The translations under genes were made by a program, and so were the position numbers. The notes under the pieces are model-generated. The model did not search any database and was not told the DNA's origin. It saw nothing but the letters and a program-made list of their open reading frames with translations. Shown one piece after another: positions 34,660-46,660 of a stretch of 64,000 nt of DNA; position 1 is the first letter of the stretch; each line of letters opens with the position of its first letter. This stretch comes from Mesostigma viride (taxonomy: Eukaryota; Streptophyta; Mesostigmatophyceae; Mesostigmatales; Mesostigmataceae). Location of the stretch: positions 3,641,456-3,705,455 of the forward strand of contig RPFO01000213.1 of the NCBI GenBank assembly GCA_009746045.1, in the 5' to 3' direction.

Positions 34660-36826
34660 TCACGTGGCCCCCCCGCGGGACTGCGACCAGCCCAGCCTGG
34701 CCGCCACCTCCTGACGTGGGCCGGGCCCCCTGATGTTAGACGCCGCATTGAAGGCCCGCACATTCAAAGAACACATAGTAGAGGACATGGGGGGCCTAGG
34801 CCTCTCCGTGATTTGGAAAAAGATGATGGACAAGGCCAAGTGGGCCCAGGTCATAGAGGACAACGAGCCCCCCCCCGCGGGGAAGCGCCCGCGTGTGCAA
34901 ACCCGCGGGAGGCACGCCAGGCAGCTCCCCTAGCCCGTGTTTTTTTAATTAGAACGCGATATATCGCGTTGTAAGCTTTTTTTAGAACGCGTATAGCACC
35001 TAAGGAAAATTTTTTTTCATGGTCATGTATATACTTTCCTGAAAGCCCATAAATCAAAGGATTTTTTGAGCTACTCAGACCTACAAACTGCTTATTCATT
35101 AGAGAGATACACTGGTTTGAATACAGGGGGGTCTGACCATGACCGCGATTTCTTGACCCTAGGTCACAAGTCATGTGCTTATTCACAAATGGTTCATGAA
35201 AAAAATCTGGCTTCTTGCACGAGCTATGGGCAACATATGCAGGCTCTGTGAAACAAAACTCAGGCCCATTGGGCCACTGGAGCTATTTTTCATTAGCATC
35301 ACAATTACAACGCAGTACAACGCAGTGGGAAACATGAGAGCCCTTCACAACATTACGCAACGACACGAGCCCCATAAACGGGGCCATAATGAGCTTGGAG
35401 GGTCAAAACGTTGAAAATAGGTGTTGTATAACATATACAGCATCAAACATGCATCAAACATCATGACTGGATGACCTAATATGACTGAATCAGGCAGCCA
35501 TAGCCAAAGCATCATCCACTCTCACAACGTGTTGAGCACATGCCTCGTGGGAACGGAGGTGGTGGGTTGTCATTCCATAACGCGTGCAATACTGAAAGAA
35601 AGAGGCACGTGTAATGCAAGGCTTGGATAGGTTGAGTGATCCATGAGCTTACATGCAGGCAAAGATGACGCTGGAATGCATGCTAGCAAATGGTGGCAAG
35701 ATGCTAACAACACATGATTATACACCATGATTATGGGCACCTAGCTGATCTTCTTGCACAATCAACGCAATATAAACCATCAGCATCCAATCCTCAGGAT
35801 ATATGCACGGCTTGACGACGTATACAGCACCTAAATACTGCACAACTGCAACCTGCTATGGCTGACATGCAAGCAACGTCGAGTAGGATGGCGGTCTTAG
35901 AGAGGCTGGGCAGAGGTCGGTAGAAATAAGTGGAAAACTGGCAGCAACTAGGTAGAAACACGATATACTTACGCCTGCAAGCACTATTGAGCCGGTGGCA
36001 GAGGCCATTTCCAGGAAAATACAGCATACCGTAGCAATAGCCACGGTCACGCCTTACGCTATTTGCAGGCACCATCATGCCCGGAGCTACCCAATAAAAG
36101 TCTGCACAAATCTCGGTTTAGCCGAGAGTCCGGGCGTTCGGAATGAATAAACATGCGTTAAGAAGTCGAAACACCATGGAAATACCAAGCATGGTGCCGC
36201 AGCAGACCCGAGTCTTGACGTAATAATATGTATGCCGGTTTCCAGGGTTTCCGCATGAAAGTTGGGTGAGAAACTGGAAAAAACTACGTTTCCTTTGCCC
36301 CATTACCTCAACAAACTCGTAGAAACCTAATTATCAACCTTTGAACGCATCATCATGGTCGTGCCACCCAACAGCCACTGAAATTCGCGCGAAAACTGGC
36401 GAGATCTACCTGCCGCCATCGCCGTCGTCTTCACCTTCGTCCCGCGAAAATGCCTGATTTCAGTGGTACATATTTGTTTGCAGCTGTCACAAAAAAAATA
36501 CCAAAAATACCAGGATTTTTTCTTGAATTCTATGAGATGTTTCTGACCTATGTTGAAAGTATCAGACCAAAAATCGCATGTTTAATAGGTTTGCCACGTG
36601 TCAGATTACAACGCGATACATCGCGTTCTAACCCTACAACGCGATGTATCGCGTTGTAAAAAAACACGGGCTAGGGTAGAGTAGATGTTGATAGCTTTAG
36701 ATAGATGTTGTAGGTAGCTGTTGTAGATAGATTAGACCGGTAGGACTGTTTGCACCCATCCATCCATCCCTCGGGGTTAATGCTCCGTCACTCCCCAACG
36801 GGAGCACGAGTCTAATTAATTAATTA
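34660..36826 (+). mobile_element. LINE copy B2, split by a DNA transposon
   Basis: The left part (34660-34932) encodes the ORF2 C-terminus (VIWKKMMDKAKWAQVIED to RHARQLP and stop). The right part (36674-36826) continues the 3' UTR with GTAGATAGATT, (CATC)n, the hairpin TGCTCCGTCACTCCCCAACG..GAGCA and TTAATTAATTAA. Copies B1 and B3 show the uninterrupted order. LINE A4 begins immediately after the tail. Confidence 0.8.
34933..36671. mobile_element. 1739-bp TA-flanked DNA transposon, non-autonomous
   Basis: Its ends GCCCGTGTTTTTTTA and TAAAAAAACACGGGC are inverted repeats, flanked by TA (34931-34932 and 36672-36673; CTAG on both sides is the alternative reading). The perfect palindrome AACGCGATATATCGCGTT lies just inside the left end. 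Two near copies (AACGCGATACATCGCGTT and AACGCGATGTATCGCGTT) lie inside the right end. No transposase frame is present. Comparison with copies B1 and B3 shows it interrupts the LINE exactly after CAGCTCCCC. Superfamily assignment is open; a TA duplication suggests a Tc1/mariner-like mechanism. Confidence 0.82.
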
Positions 36827-37172
36827 ACCAGGGCGGCATATCTTGACCTGGCCTGGCCGCAAGGACATTTCCAGGAAGCTAGGTAAACCTGCCATGAACT
36901 ACATCCAGATGTTGCTGGCCAACCTAGTGGTCCCAGCTCAGTTTGAACACCGCATCCACTCCCTCTCCCTTCTTTGGACTGCCATGCAGAACAAGAAGAG
37001 GTGGCAGAAGATTGTCCAGGCTCACCCGCCAGCCCCTGTGGGCAAGCCAGATAGCTTAGAGTTAGGTTAGTTCGATTACGCGGCTTCTTCCACCTCCACC
37101 CATCCAGCAAGGAATATGTGCTACATAATCTCCCAACGGAGGCATGTTATAATTTAATTTGATTTTTTTTAA
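36827..37172 (+). mobile_element. 5'-truncated LINE copy A4
   Basis: The copy starts within the ORF2 C-terminus (CCAGGGCGGCATATCTTGAC) and runs through QFEHRIHSLSLLWTAMQNKK-coding sequence and the 3' UTR to the hairpin half CCCAACGGAGGC and a TTTAATTTGATTTTTTTTAA tail. It provides the empty-site equivalent for the piggyBac-like insertion. The following bases AGGCGATCCACA also follow copy A2. Confidence 0.8.
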
Positions 37173-38865
37173 AGGCGATCCACAATGTTCAATTATCTCA
37201 ACCCAGGGCGATGACTGTGCCTCAACATTTATTTCCATCATGTTAGGAACAAATTACCACAATCAACACTCATCCCCAAATCCCAAAATATTATCTTCCA
37301 CATAGCAACCTTGGGTCGAATCTCTAGCGCTGCGCCTATGCCTTCTTAAATTGCCTAGTGTTCATCCTCTTCATAAACATGGCAAAGAATGCGCAGGACA
37401 CATGCCTTTCAAAATGCACATGCGTGCGCATGCGTGGATGGCATATCACCATCTCTTGAAAGAACACCTCAAACACCCGCGCCGTTCGTACAACAGGCAT
37501 TCCAAGGCACACATTTATTCCCACCTAGAACGGTGAGGGGAGCTCCTTCTGATCTAAAAAGCAAATATCTACCCCACTACCTCCCCACCCCCCACCCCCC
37601 CCCCCCCCGCCCCCCTCCCCAGCGAACAGGCCACCTTTGGTGGATCCTATCCAGTAGCACCTGACATGACACCTCGGCATGCAAAAGGCACCGGAGTGGG
37701 CCACAGCCTAGAACTAGGGGTCACCTCTGCGAAACCTAGGCTCCGCTAGGCCTCCCCACACATGGCATGGCAATCTTGGGATATTCATCCTAGCCCTTGG
37801 CTGGCTGTCTCTTTGCTATTCATCCTGGCCACACTGCAGATCACGGCAGGCAGCCGTCGTGCTTTCTGGTGTCAGCATTCTCTGGCGGTAGCAGCAGGCA
37901 GGCGACCTAGCATGCCGCATAGAAGCCACAGGCACCCTAGCCTTGAAGAGCACCCCTGGTAGACATTGGTGGGTGTCCACCCGCTTCGTAGTGCCAACAT
38001 GGCAACCTAGCGGCGCACACCAGCTGGCGCGGCTGACTCCACATCCTGGCCATTCCAAAAGCCATAGACTGACATCGCGGCGCCTGGAGATCTTACAAAA
38101 TATTTGGGACCCAACCCACCAGCGACAGGGCATGTCTCACAAGGGCGACAACGAGCAACAGGTCGGGGCAGTGGCGTTACCATGCTCTGGAGGCCAAGTG
38201 GACACGGTTGGTGGTATCAATACATAACGCGCATCGAGTATGCGATGGGCGGTGAGCTGATCCCAGAGGGGGATAGGCACATGAGTTACATAAGGTGGGC
38301 ACCTCTTTTACGGGGATGGCTACCCGTTCCTTGTGGGTAACAGGCTGTCAGGCCGCCCGCTTGGGCCGGGACTGCCCGCCTGTTCGGCGCCACCTGGTGC
38401 CTTGACAATATGGGCTGCATCGCTGTGACAATATGGGCTGCATCGCTGAGACCGTAAGGGCTGCCTTGCGTTGCGTGCAACGGGTGGGTCCTACTCCTTC
38501 GGCCAACCTGCTGGCCGAAAGTGGCGTGGACTCCTCTCTCTCCTGGCCTACTTCTTGGGGGTCACTGTGGTGATCCCGACGGCCATGTTGCTCACCTGGC
38601 CGGGGGGGGGGGGGGGGGGGGGGGGAGGAGAAAACAGAGATAGACATCACACACACGGACATCCACACGCACGCACATCACATGCGGTACACCAATCAGA
38701 AGACAATCCACTTCTTCAACTGTGCACTCAATACATCAAATAATGCCAGGCATAACTACATCTCATATCCCAGTAAATTGTCTTGTTTAAACTGCGCATA
38801 ATCATGCAGGGCAACATGCAGCACCGGGCCATGTTGGCACCGACTCAGTACAAAGTCATGTCTTC
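37173..38865. other. Intergenic stretch with homopolymers, no gene supported
   Basis: It contains a C tract near 37590-37610 and a G tract of about 24 bases at 38600-38624. There are short frames (up to about 105 residues) but no family motif. Duplicated CAATATGGGCTGCATCGCTG words lie at 38407-38450. Confidence 0.3.
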
Positions 38866-39010
38866 CTTAATTAATTAATAAGCACGTGACAGCGTCACGT
38901 GGGTGCCAATACAGAGTAAAGGAACCTTCAACCCTGTATACACAGCGAGAAGGAGGGGGGGCGCCCTAGCTTCTCTCACTGCCGCAGGTGGGCAGGCCAC
39001 AGAGCGCTCT
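38866..39010 (-). mobile_element. LINE family C 3' end, inverted copy
   Basis: On the minus strand a 3' UTR (CAGGGTTGAAGGTTCCTTTA) runs into TTGGCACCCACGTGACGC, a hairpin with arms CACGTGAC and GTCACGTG, then TTATTAATTAATTAA. The same arrangement is found on the plus strand at 52370-52511. Confidence 0.7.
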
Positions 39011-39765
39011 CTCCACGGCATGGTGCCGGGGCGCAACACTGTGGGTGCAATACAACCAGTGCAATACCATAGGTAGGCTGACGCATAGCTTATGCTACAA
39101 ATGTGAGGTGGGCTCAAGACGTCGGCTAATTAAGGCGCAAGCTGATGGCCACAAGGTGCCAGAGCTAATTGAAGGTACTATTACGCTGTGCGCTAATATC
39201 GTTTCAAGTGATGTCTCCCTTACTACTGCCCAACACACCCAATGTGTAGGCTCCCTATCGTTGTTGTAGTAAGCTGTTGGGAAACCCACTAGTAACAACC
39301 CTACGTGACCACGCGAGCACCTGCCTTACTTGGTCTGACACTGGGTTAGTCGCTAATAAATATCGTGTAAGCCCACAACTACGGTTCCACACCCGTATCA
39401 TTAAGCCGCCCAGCCTAACGCCATGTCAAATATAAAATACAGACCATTTTTTTTGCCTTCCGGAGATGGACCCGTGCATACCGTCTGGGCCCTAGGACCT
39501 GAGACTCACGCATACCAACCCGCCCAGTCTACAGTCATGACATTCCAGCACAAAACTTGCACCCACAAGCTTCCCCTTTGGCGCTGCAGCCCCGCACCAC
39601 CCAGCGATCGCTTTGCTGGGCAAGCAGGAAGACTGGCTGGGTTTCTATCTTTTTGTTGTATAGAAGCACATACTAGGTTGCTTTTAATGCTACCTACCTA
39701 CAGCCCTGAGACACCCGCGTAGCCACCAGGCTGCAACATAAAGCAGTTTGATTCCTACAAGGGTT

Positions 39766-42700
39766 TCAATTCCTATTTTCAGCAGCACCCACCAGGTTGC
39801 CCTTCTCGTCGATGGACGGTGGATTGTGGACCACCACGGTCTGCTGCTGCGGTAGCTGCTGCGGCGGTGGACCAACAGGATGAGGGCGCGTTGACAGGAT
39901 AAGGGCAAGTTGACAGGATGAGGGCAGGTTGACCGGATAAGTGCAGGTTGACAGGATAAGGGCAGGTTGACAGGGATGAGGGCAGGTTGACAGGGATAAG
40001 GGCAGGTTGACAGGATGAGGGCAGGTTGACCGGATAAGTGCAGGTTGACAGGATAAGGGCAGGTTGACAGGATAAGGGCAGGTTGACAGGATAAGGGCAG
40101 GTACACAGGATAAGTGCAGGTTGACAGGATAAGTGCAGGTTGACAGGATAAGGGCAGGTTGACAGGATAAGGGCAGGTTGACAGGGATGAGGGCAGGTTG
40201 ACAGGGATGAGGGCAGGTTGACAGGATAAGTGCAGGTTGACAGGATAAGGGCAGGTTGACAGGATAAGGGCAGGTTGACAGGGATGAGGGCAGGTTGACA
40301 GGGATGAGGGCAGGTTGACAGGGATAAGGGCAGGTTGACAGGATGAGGGCAGGTTGACAGGATAAGGGCAGGTTGATACGAAAGCCGATACTTGCCGCAA
40401 ACGAAAATGGGTGGATCGGTGGTTGTTGCCAACGAGAGAGGGGAGCCATCGTTGTTGAACATGAAAATTTTAAGTGGAAAAAGGCAAAGGGGCATGGTAA
40501 TGCCAGAGGGGAATGGGCACGAACGTAGCGATCTAAAATTACTCTCCCTCTTTGTTGGCGATACCATCAGGCGGGCATGACCCTTTCTCTCCCTTGCTAC
40601 CCCATCCGCACTTGCTCCGCCTGCACTTGTACTTGCTTCGCCCTAGAGCACTAAACCCCAGATAATTAAACCCTAGAACATGATGCCCTAGAAGACTAAA
40701 CCCTACATTTATACTAAGCCCTAGAACACGAAAATCTTGTCTTTGACTAACCGCACACGTGACTCCATCTCCTTTGTCGTTGTTACTGCTGCTGCTGGCG
40801 CTGCTTGACGCACACAGATGCTCCTCTTAGCACCCTTTCCCTTGCACCCACGGACGACACTCCCACCTTCTACGATCACACCCACACACGGCAAGCACGC
40901 ACGGGCATCACCCACGCAGCCTACCTGAGGGACCGTCGACGGCCCTGCGGCGCCCGGCCCCATCATGGCGACGCGCTGCTGGCTGCGCTGCGGCTGTTGG
41001 CATTCCACGCCAGAGAAGAGGGAGAAGGGCGCAGAGGGTTCAGAGACAGCATGTCACGGAACCAAGGGGGGGGGTGAGTAAGAGAGAGGGGAAGGTATAA
41101 ACGAGGGGCAGGAGTGCTGGAAGCAGCAAACCAAGTGGAAGGAGCGATCGGGTGAACGTGCATAATCAGCCATAAGCCGGGGGCAGTGGGCCCGCCCAGT
41201 TGTTCTGTGTTTACAGGTAGATGTGCAAGTTACATGCTATACGTCACAGGCATGCATGTTTAGGTAGTATATAGAAGGGCAAGGGCACGCATGCTATGTA
41301 AATGTAAAGGCACACCTATTTAGGTATATGTAAGGGCCTACTGACAGGTAGCAGCAAACATGTACTGTTCCCAGTCACATACATGGATTGTCCCCAGTCG
41401 CATGCGATAATGCTACAATAACTGCATTCAACAACCCCATGAAGCTCGCTGAGCGCTGTCTGTGAGTAATGCCCCTATGTGGCTGCATCCGAGGCATCTA
41501 CCTTCTGGCTCTGGCCGCACATCCTGCCTACTTTGCTCACGACCTCTTGGTGGCATGAGCCCGCACACTGAGTCTCACCCTTCCCCATCACTGCCACATA
41601 CATAAAAATTATATCAGGGCCCACGGTACAAAATATGGCCCTAGCCCTCGCCCTTTGCCTGCTGGCCACCCCTTCCACCCAAATACTGCCCGTGGGCTGC
41701 CTTTTGCTCGCTGCCACGAGGGTGCTGTATGCTGCATCACTACAAAACAAAGGTGGACTGCTGCTACCCGCCGCATGGGTGACGCCTGAAACCGCTACAA
41801 AAAGGGTGTAAACGCAACTACAATTTTTCCAACAGCACTCACCGCCGCGTGGGTGATGCCTGTGACCAACATAACAAGGATACAGCCACAACAACAGAAT
41901 TGACTGCTGCTCACCGCCACGTGGGTGATGTCGTTGCAGATGGCGCACTTGACCGACTGCGCGCCGTACGCGTACATGAGCGTCATGCCGCAGCCATTAC
42001 AGTTGACGTGCGCCACCTGGTTGGCTGTGAAGACACAGCACCGGGGGAAAGATAGCGCCAGGGCATGGACCAGCACAGCACGGCGAGGCATTATGCGGGA
42101 CAATCCCACCGTGGAAAAAAGGATAGAGCAAACGGGCAAGCATGAGGTGGGCAGTGCCAGCACGGGCCCAAACCTGGATACGAGGTCGGTGGCGAGAGGC
42201 AGGAGCGTGGTTGAGGGGCGTAAAAATGGTGACGCCCCAGCACAGATAGATGAACATAGATCTGCCCATACTGGTGCCACATGCTGGCTTGGCGACTTTT
42301 TCAATTACGGCTAATGCCAGAAGGTTGGGGACAAGGGGAAGGGGGGGAGAGGAGAAGAGAGGGTACAACAATTGACTGCATGGGTAAAAACAGGTGATCG
42401 ACGTCTGGCAGTAGAGTTACAATGGCTTCCCTCCCCACCCTGCAAAAGCAAATTAGGCTCGGCCCCCACTCCATCCCTACGCAAGTGGCAAACAAACAGC
42501 CTTTGACCACCCTCTCATTTCAGTACTAACAACCCCACGTTCTTCCATACAAGAATGTGAGGTCATCCAACCTCTTCCAAACTCGCAAATTTCCACTTCC
42601 CCCCCCCCCCCCCTTTCCTCCATCCTGTCTCAACCCCACGCACCCCTCCACAACCCGCCCTCACACATGCCCTTCCACCTACAGTTTCCTTCCCAACCCC

Positions 42701-45700
42701 CAACCCCCTCCCTCCTTCCCCCTCCTTCCCTGCTCTTCTCTTCCACCAAACCTGACCCCCGACTTCCCGCTCGTACAATGCATCTCCAATCATGCACCAT
42801 GCCCTCCCCCACCCCCACCCCCCTTCCCCACCCCACCCCCTCCCACCCCCCGACGCACCATGCACACCTGCATGCTCCCACCCTGACAACCACAGGTACC
42901 CACCATGCACTGCGAGGTTCACGTTGTGGCAGACGGAGCACTGCACGCTGGTGGCGCCGCGCAGGTACATGAGCAACGTCTGGCAGCCGCCACACACGAG
43001 CTGGGCCATCTCCGTGCCTGCCAGGTACATGGGGCCAGGGACGTGAAGCGAGCAGCGCACCACAAGAGATGTGGAGCCAGGGGCGCGGGGTCAGGCGCGT
43101 GAGGGCAGGTAGGGTGGCATAGGGCGAATAGGGTGGCAGAACGCCACGGATGAGGCCGCCACCGGTCAGCGCTGAGATCCTTCCAGCCTATTATCATCCG
43201 GTGCAATCCGTTACAAGTTCCTTACAACCCAGGGCAGAATCAAGGGGGCATGTCCGAATAGATAATTTACAAACAAAGCAGTCATAACACCATCACAGAT
43301 GTGACAGCAAACACCATCGATCTGGCAAATCGATGCCACACGTTTCACATGCTGAATTCTTGATCGCAAACGCCACGCTATTTAGGTTGCGTTGCACCTT
43401 GATTATGCGGCATTGATGTTGTCCCGTAATTCTTCCAGGTAGGACACCGCGAACCTACGGGTTCGCAAGGCATTTCCAAGGGGCTGGATTGTGAAAATGC
43501 TGGTTGGGCACCCATGGACGGCTCACTCAAGAACCGCAGGGAGTAGATGACACGGTGCCAACAAGGGGTGCTCAGCGCTCAGTGGTTGGTGGTTGGAGGT
43601 TGGTGGCTGGTGGCTGGTGGCTGGTGGCTGGTGGCTGGTGGTTGGTGGTTGGTGGTTGGTGGCTGGTGGTTGGTGGTTGGTGGTTGGTGGTTGGTGGTTG
43701 GTGGCTGGTGGTTGGTGGCTGGTGGCTGGTGGCTGGTGGCTGGTGGTTGGTGGTTGGTGGTTGGTGGCTGGTGGTTGGTGGCTGGTGGCTGGTGGTTGGT
43801 GGTTGGTGGCTGGTGGTTGGTGGTTGGTGGTTGGTGGCTGGTGGCTGGTGGCTGGTGGCTGGTGGCTGGTGGTTGGTGGCTGGTGGCTGGTGGCTGGTGG
43901 CTGGTGGTTGGTGGGTTGTGGTTGGTGGGTTGTGGTTGGTGGTTGGTGGCTGGTGGCTGGTGGCTGGTGGCTGGTGGCTGGTGGCTGGTGGCTGGTGGCT
44001 GGTGGCTGGTGGTTGGTGGCTGGTGGCTGGTGGCTGGTGGCTGGTGGCTGGTGGCTGGTGGCTGGTGGCTGGTGGCTGGTGGCTGGTGGCTGGTGGCTGG
44101 TGGCTGGTGGCTGGTGGCTGGTGGTTGGTGGTTGGTGGTTGGTGGTTGGTGGCTGGTGGTTGGTGGCTGGTGGTTGGTGGTTGGTGGTTGGTGGTTGGTG
44201 GTTGGTGGTTGGTGGTTGGTGGCTGGTGGCTGGTGGTTGGTGGCTGGTGGCTGGTGGTTGGTGGCTGGTGGTTGGTGGTTGGTGGCTGGTGGCTGGTGGC
44301 TGGTGGTTGGTGGTTGGTGGTTGGTGGTTGGTGGTTGGTGGCTGGTGGCTGGTGGCTGGTGGCTGGTGGCTGGTGGTTGGTGGTTGGTGGCTGGTGGTTG
44401 GTGGTTGGTGGTTGGTGGTTGGTGGTTGGTGGTTGGTGGTTGGTGGTTGGTGGCTGGTGGCTGGTGGTTGGTGGCTGGTGGTTGGTGGTTGGTGGTTGGT
44501 GGCTGGTGGTTGGTGGTTGGTGGCTGGTGGTTGGTGGTTGGTGGTTGGTGGTTGGTGGCTGGTGGCTGGTGGCTGGTGGTTGGTGGCTGGTGGCTGGTGG
44601 CTGGTGGCTGGTGGCTGGTGGCTGGTGGCTGGTGGCTGGTGGTTGGTGGCTGGTGGCTGGTGGCTGGTGGCTGGTGGTTGGTGGCTGGTGGTTGGTGGTT
44701 GGTGGTTGGTGGTTGGTGGTTGGTGGTTGGTGGCTGGTGGTTGGTGGTTGGTGGCTGGTGGTTGGTGGTTGGTGGTTGGTGGTTGGTGGTTGGTGGTTGG
44801 TGGTTGGTGGTTGGTGGCTGGTGGCTGGTGGTTGGTGGGTTGTGGTTGGTGGTTGGTGGCTGGTGGCTGGTGGCTGGTGGTTGGTGGTTGGTGGTTGGTG
44901 GTTGGTGGTTGGTGGTTGGTGGTTGGTGGTTGGTGGCTGGTGGCTGGTGGTTGGTGGGTTGTGGTTGGTGGTTGGTGGCTGGTGGCTGGTGGTTGGTGGT
45001 TGGTGGTTGGTGGCTGGTGGCTGGTGGCTGGTGGTTGGTGGCTGGTGGTTGGTGGTTGGTGGTTGGTGGTTGGTGGTAGGTGGTTGGTGGTTGGTGGTTG
45101 GTGGTTGGTGGTTGGTGGTTGGTGGTTGGTGGTTGGTGGTTGGTGGTTGGTGGTTGGTGGTTGGAGGTTGGTGGTTGGTGGTTGGTGGTTGGTGGTTGGT
45201 GCTTGGTACGTACTGCAGGGAAGGCAGCTGCCGACCACGGGTGATTGGTACTAAGTTGCAGTTTGGTATCCACGTCCCTGGGCACTCCAAACACGACCTG
45301 GTACCTCTGGCTGCTACATGCCACCATATAGCATGACGTCGATGTACTAGTATGGCATCATCAATATCATCGCTACGATCCTATGTCAGCCACATGCCGA
45401 GGAGCATGTGCTAAGTATGGATGTGGCAGCAGGCGACTGGTACTCAACCTATACGATTCGATGCATTCTTTAGTGGGTTGGCCTCACAAAGCCAAGTACA
45501 GTCCATAAGCAGGCGCCGGCTATGTGTGCACGCGCATGGGGAGGTGTGGGTGGGAGAGCATCCAAAGGTTCCACAGTGCGCGGGAAACGTTTGAGCCAAA
45601 TAGGGAGGCAGGGGACATGCCGGTCATGGGCGCAAAGTATCTAATAAATATAGTGTGTAGTTTTGATAATAATTCACAGCTAAGAGGTAGTGGAACTAGT

Positions 45701-46660
45701 ACTATTATTAGTGGTAGTGCCGCTACTGCTGCAGTAGTAGTACTTCTACTACTTAAACAATGGGTATTGCATAGATGAGCTACATATCAGTAGGACTTAG
45801 CTTGAATAGGCCTTGCATGACACTCGGGATGCATACTCGGGCTCAGGAAGCCAACACAAAGGGAGCAATCCACAATTGCTAGCGTCATTGCTGCCCCCGA
45901 TTGCTGGTCCCTATTGCTGGTCCCGATGGCGTACCACGTGGCCATGGTTGCTGGTCAATTACTACACAAGGGCTTCTTGCAATTGCAAATACGTCGGCTG
46001 TCCAAGGGGCTTCCCTGAGAGTACGTAAAAGATATGGTTGAAGTAGGGCACGCAGGGTACCCTGCACCTGCGGCTAACCCCCCCCCCACACACAGATCAT
46101 ACATTGATGAACATCCAACCAATACATTGATGAACATACAACACATGACGCGCCGCTGTTCGAGAACCCACGATAAGATATCATCGGAAAGGGGATACCA
46201 ATGCAACTAGGAAAAAGAAATTACAACACAAAATGCAAGCCAGTGACCACACACGTCCCATAAGCAGCAGGGGACGAGCCCTTGCACGTGGCCTTGCACT
46301 ACGACTAGTTAAGTCTACACTTCAGAAACGGTAGCACTCGCCAAGCCAAGCATGGCTCAGGGCCCAGCACATCCATCACGTCATCACAACGGGACCAAAC
46401 ATGATCTTTGGTTGCTTCAGTTAATGTTTGGACGTTTGCAGCCTCCTTATACTTTTTGAAAATATTTTTATTTATCTTAATTTCGGGGATCCCACAAAGG
46501 GCGGTCACTTGTCACACCAACCACGTCATGAAAGGCAATGAAAGCTTACCAGCTGGGGGAACCGGGGTGACATTGCTGCAGAGCGCGCATCGGATATTGT
46601 TTGCCCCCTGCGGGTAGACCAGCAGAGTCCGGCATCCACTACAGATGATCTGGCTGTGAT
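39766..46660 (-). CDS. LSD1/LOL-type protein with three zinc fingers
   Basis: Exons on the minus strand: 46550-46660, 42904-43017, 41915-42024, 40925-40993 and 39766-39858 (stop at 39766). Junction phases agree. The first exon lacks an ATG, so an upstream exon is missing. Three LSD1-type C2C2 fingers are read: [38 protein letters not shown] and [19 protein letters not shown], each followed by a CxxC/CSxC partner. The linker [14 protein letters not shown] and the tail [20 protein letters not shown] match plant LSD1/LOL proteins, which regulate cell death and stress responses (family knowledge; role here inferred). The predicted product is about 165 residues, close to the family size. Introns of 0.1-3.5 kb hold a heptamer satellite, a 19-bp minisatellite and duplicated donor sites. 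Confidence 0.82.
39893..40378. repeat. 19/20-bp minisatellite in LSD1-like last intron
   Basis: About 25 copies of GACAGGATAAGGGCAGGTT and variants (GATGAGG, AAGTGC, one extra G) lie between exons 4 and 5. The 57-bp triple unit stays open in all frames, producing Cys/Pro/Leu-rich frames of over 200 residues on the minus strand that are artefacts. Confidence 0.92.
41752..41945 (-). repeat. Three tandem copies of the LSD1-like exon-3 donor region
   Basis: The end of exon 3 with its donor (ATCACCCACGTGGCG|GTGAGC) is repeated 72 bp downstream as ATCACCCACGCGGCG|GTGAGT and a further 74 bp on as GTCACCCATGCGGCGG|GTAGC. Splicing at the second copy would add 24 codons in frame ([20 protein letters not shown] and so on). 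Confidence 0.8.
43577..45205. repeat. Heptamer satellite (GGTGGYT)n in LSD1-like intron 1
   Basis: About 230 units of GGTGGTT or GGTGGCT, with rare GGTGGGTTGTGGTT breaks at 43911, 43926, 44837 and 44956. Because seven is not a multiple of three, every frame repeats after 21 bases and stays open. This gives WWLVAGG-type frames on the plus strand and HQPPTTN-type frames on the minus strand, none of them genes. Confidence 0.95.
45206..46549 (-). other. 5' part of LSD1-like intron 1, no gene seen
   Basis: About 1.3 kb of unique-looking sequence with small repeats (GTAGTACTTCTACTACTT near 45735, TTGCTGGTCCC words near 45900, CATTGATGAACAT near 46102). No coding signal was found. Confidence 0.4.

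Noticed and set aside
39690-40567. Cys/Pro/Leu repeat proteins of 227-262 residues on the minus strand
   Set aside because: They arise from the 19-bp minisatellite; only the last 30 codons (39766-39858) belong to a gene.
43504-45336. Plus and minus frames of 510-610 residues (WWLVAGG and HQPPTTN repeats)
   Set aside because: They are reading-frame artefacts of a 7-bp satellite that contains no stop codon in five or six frames.
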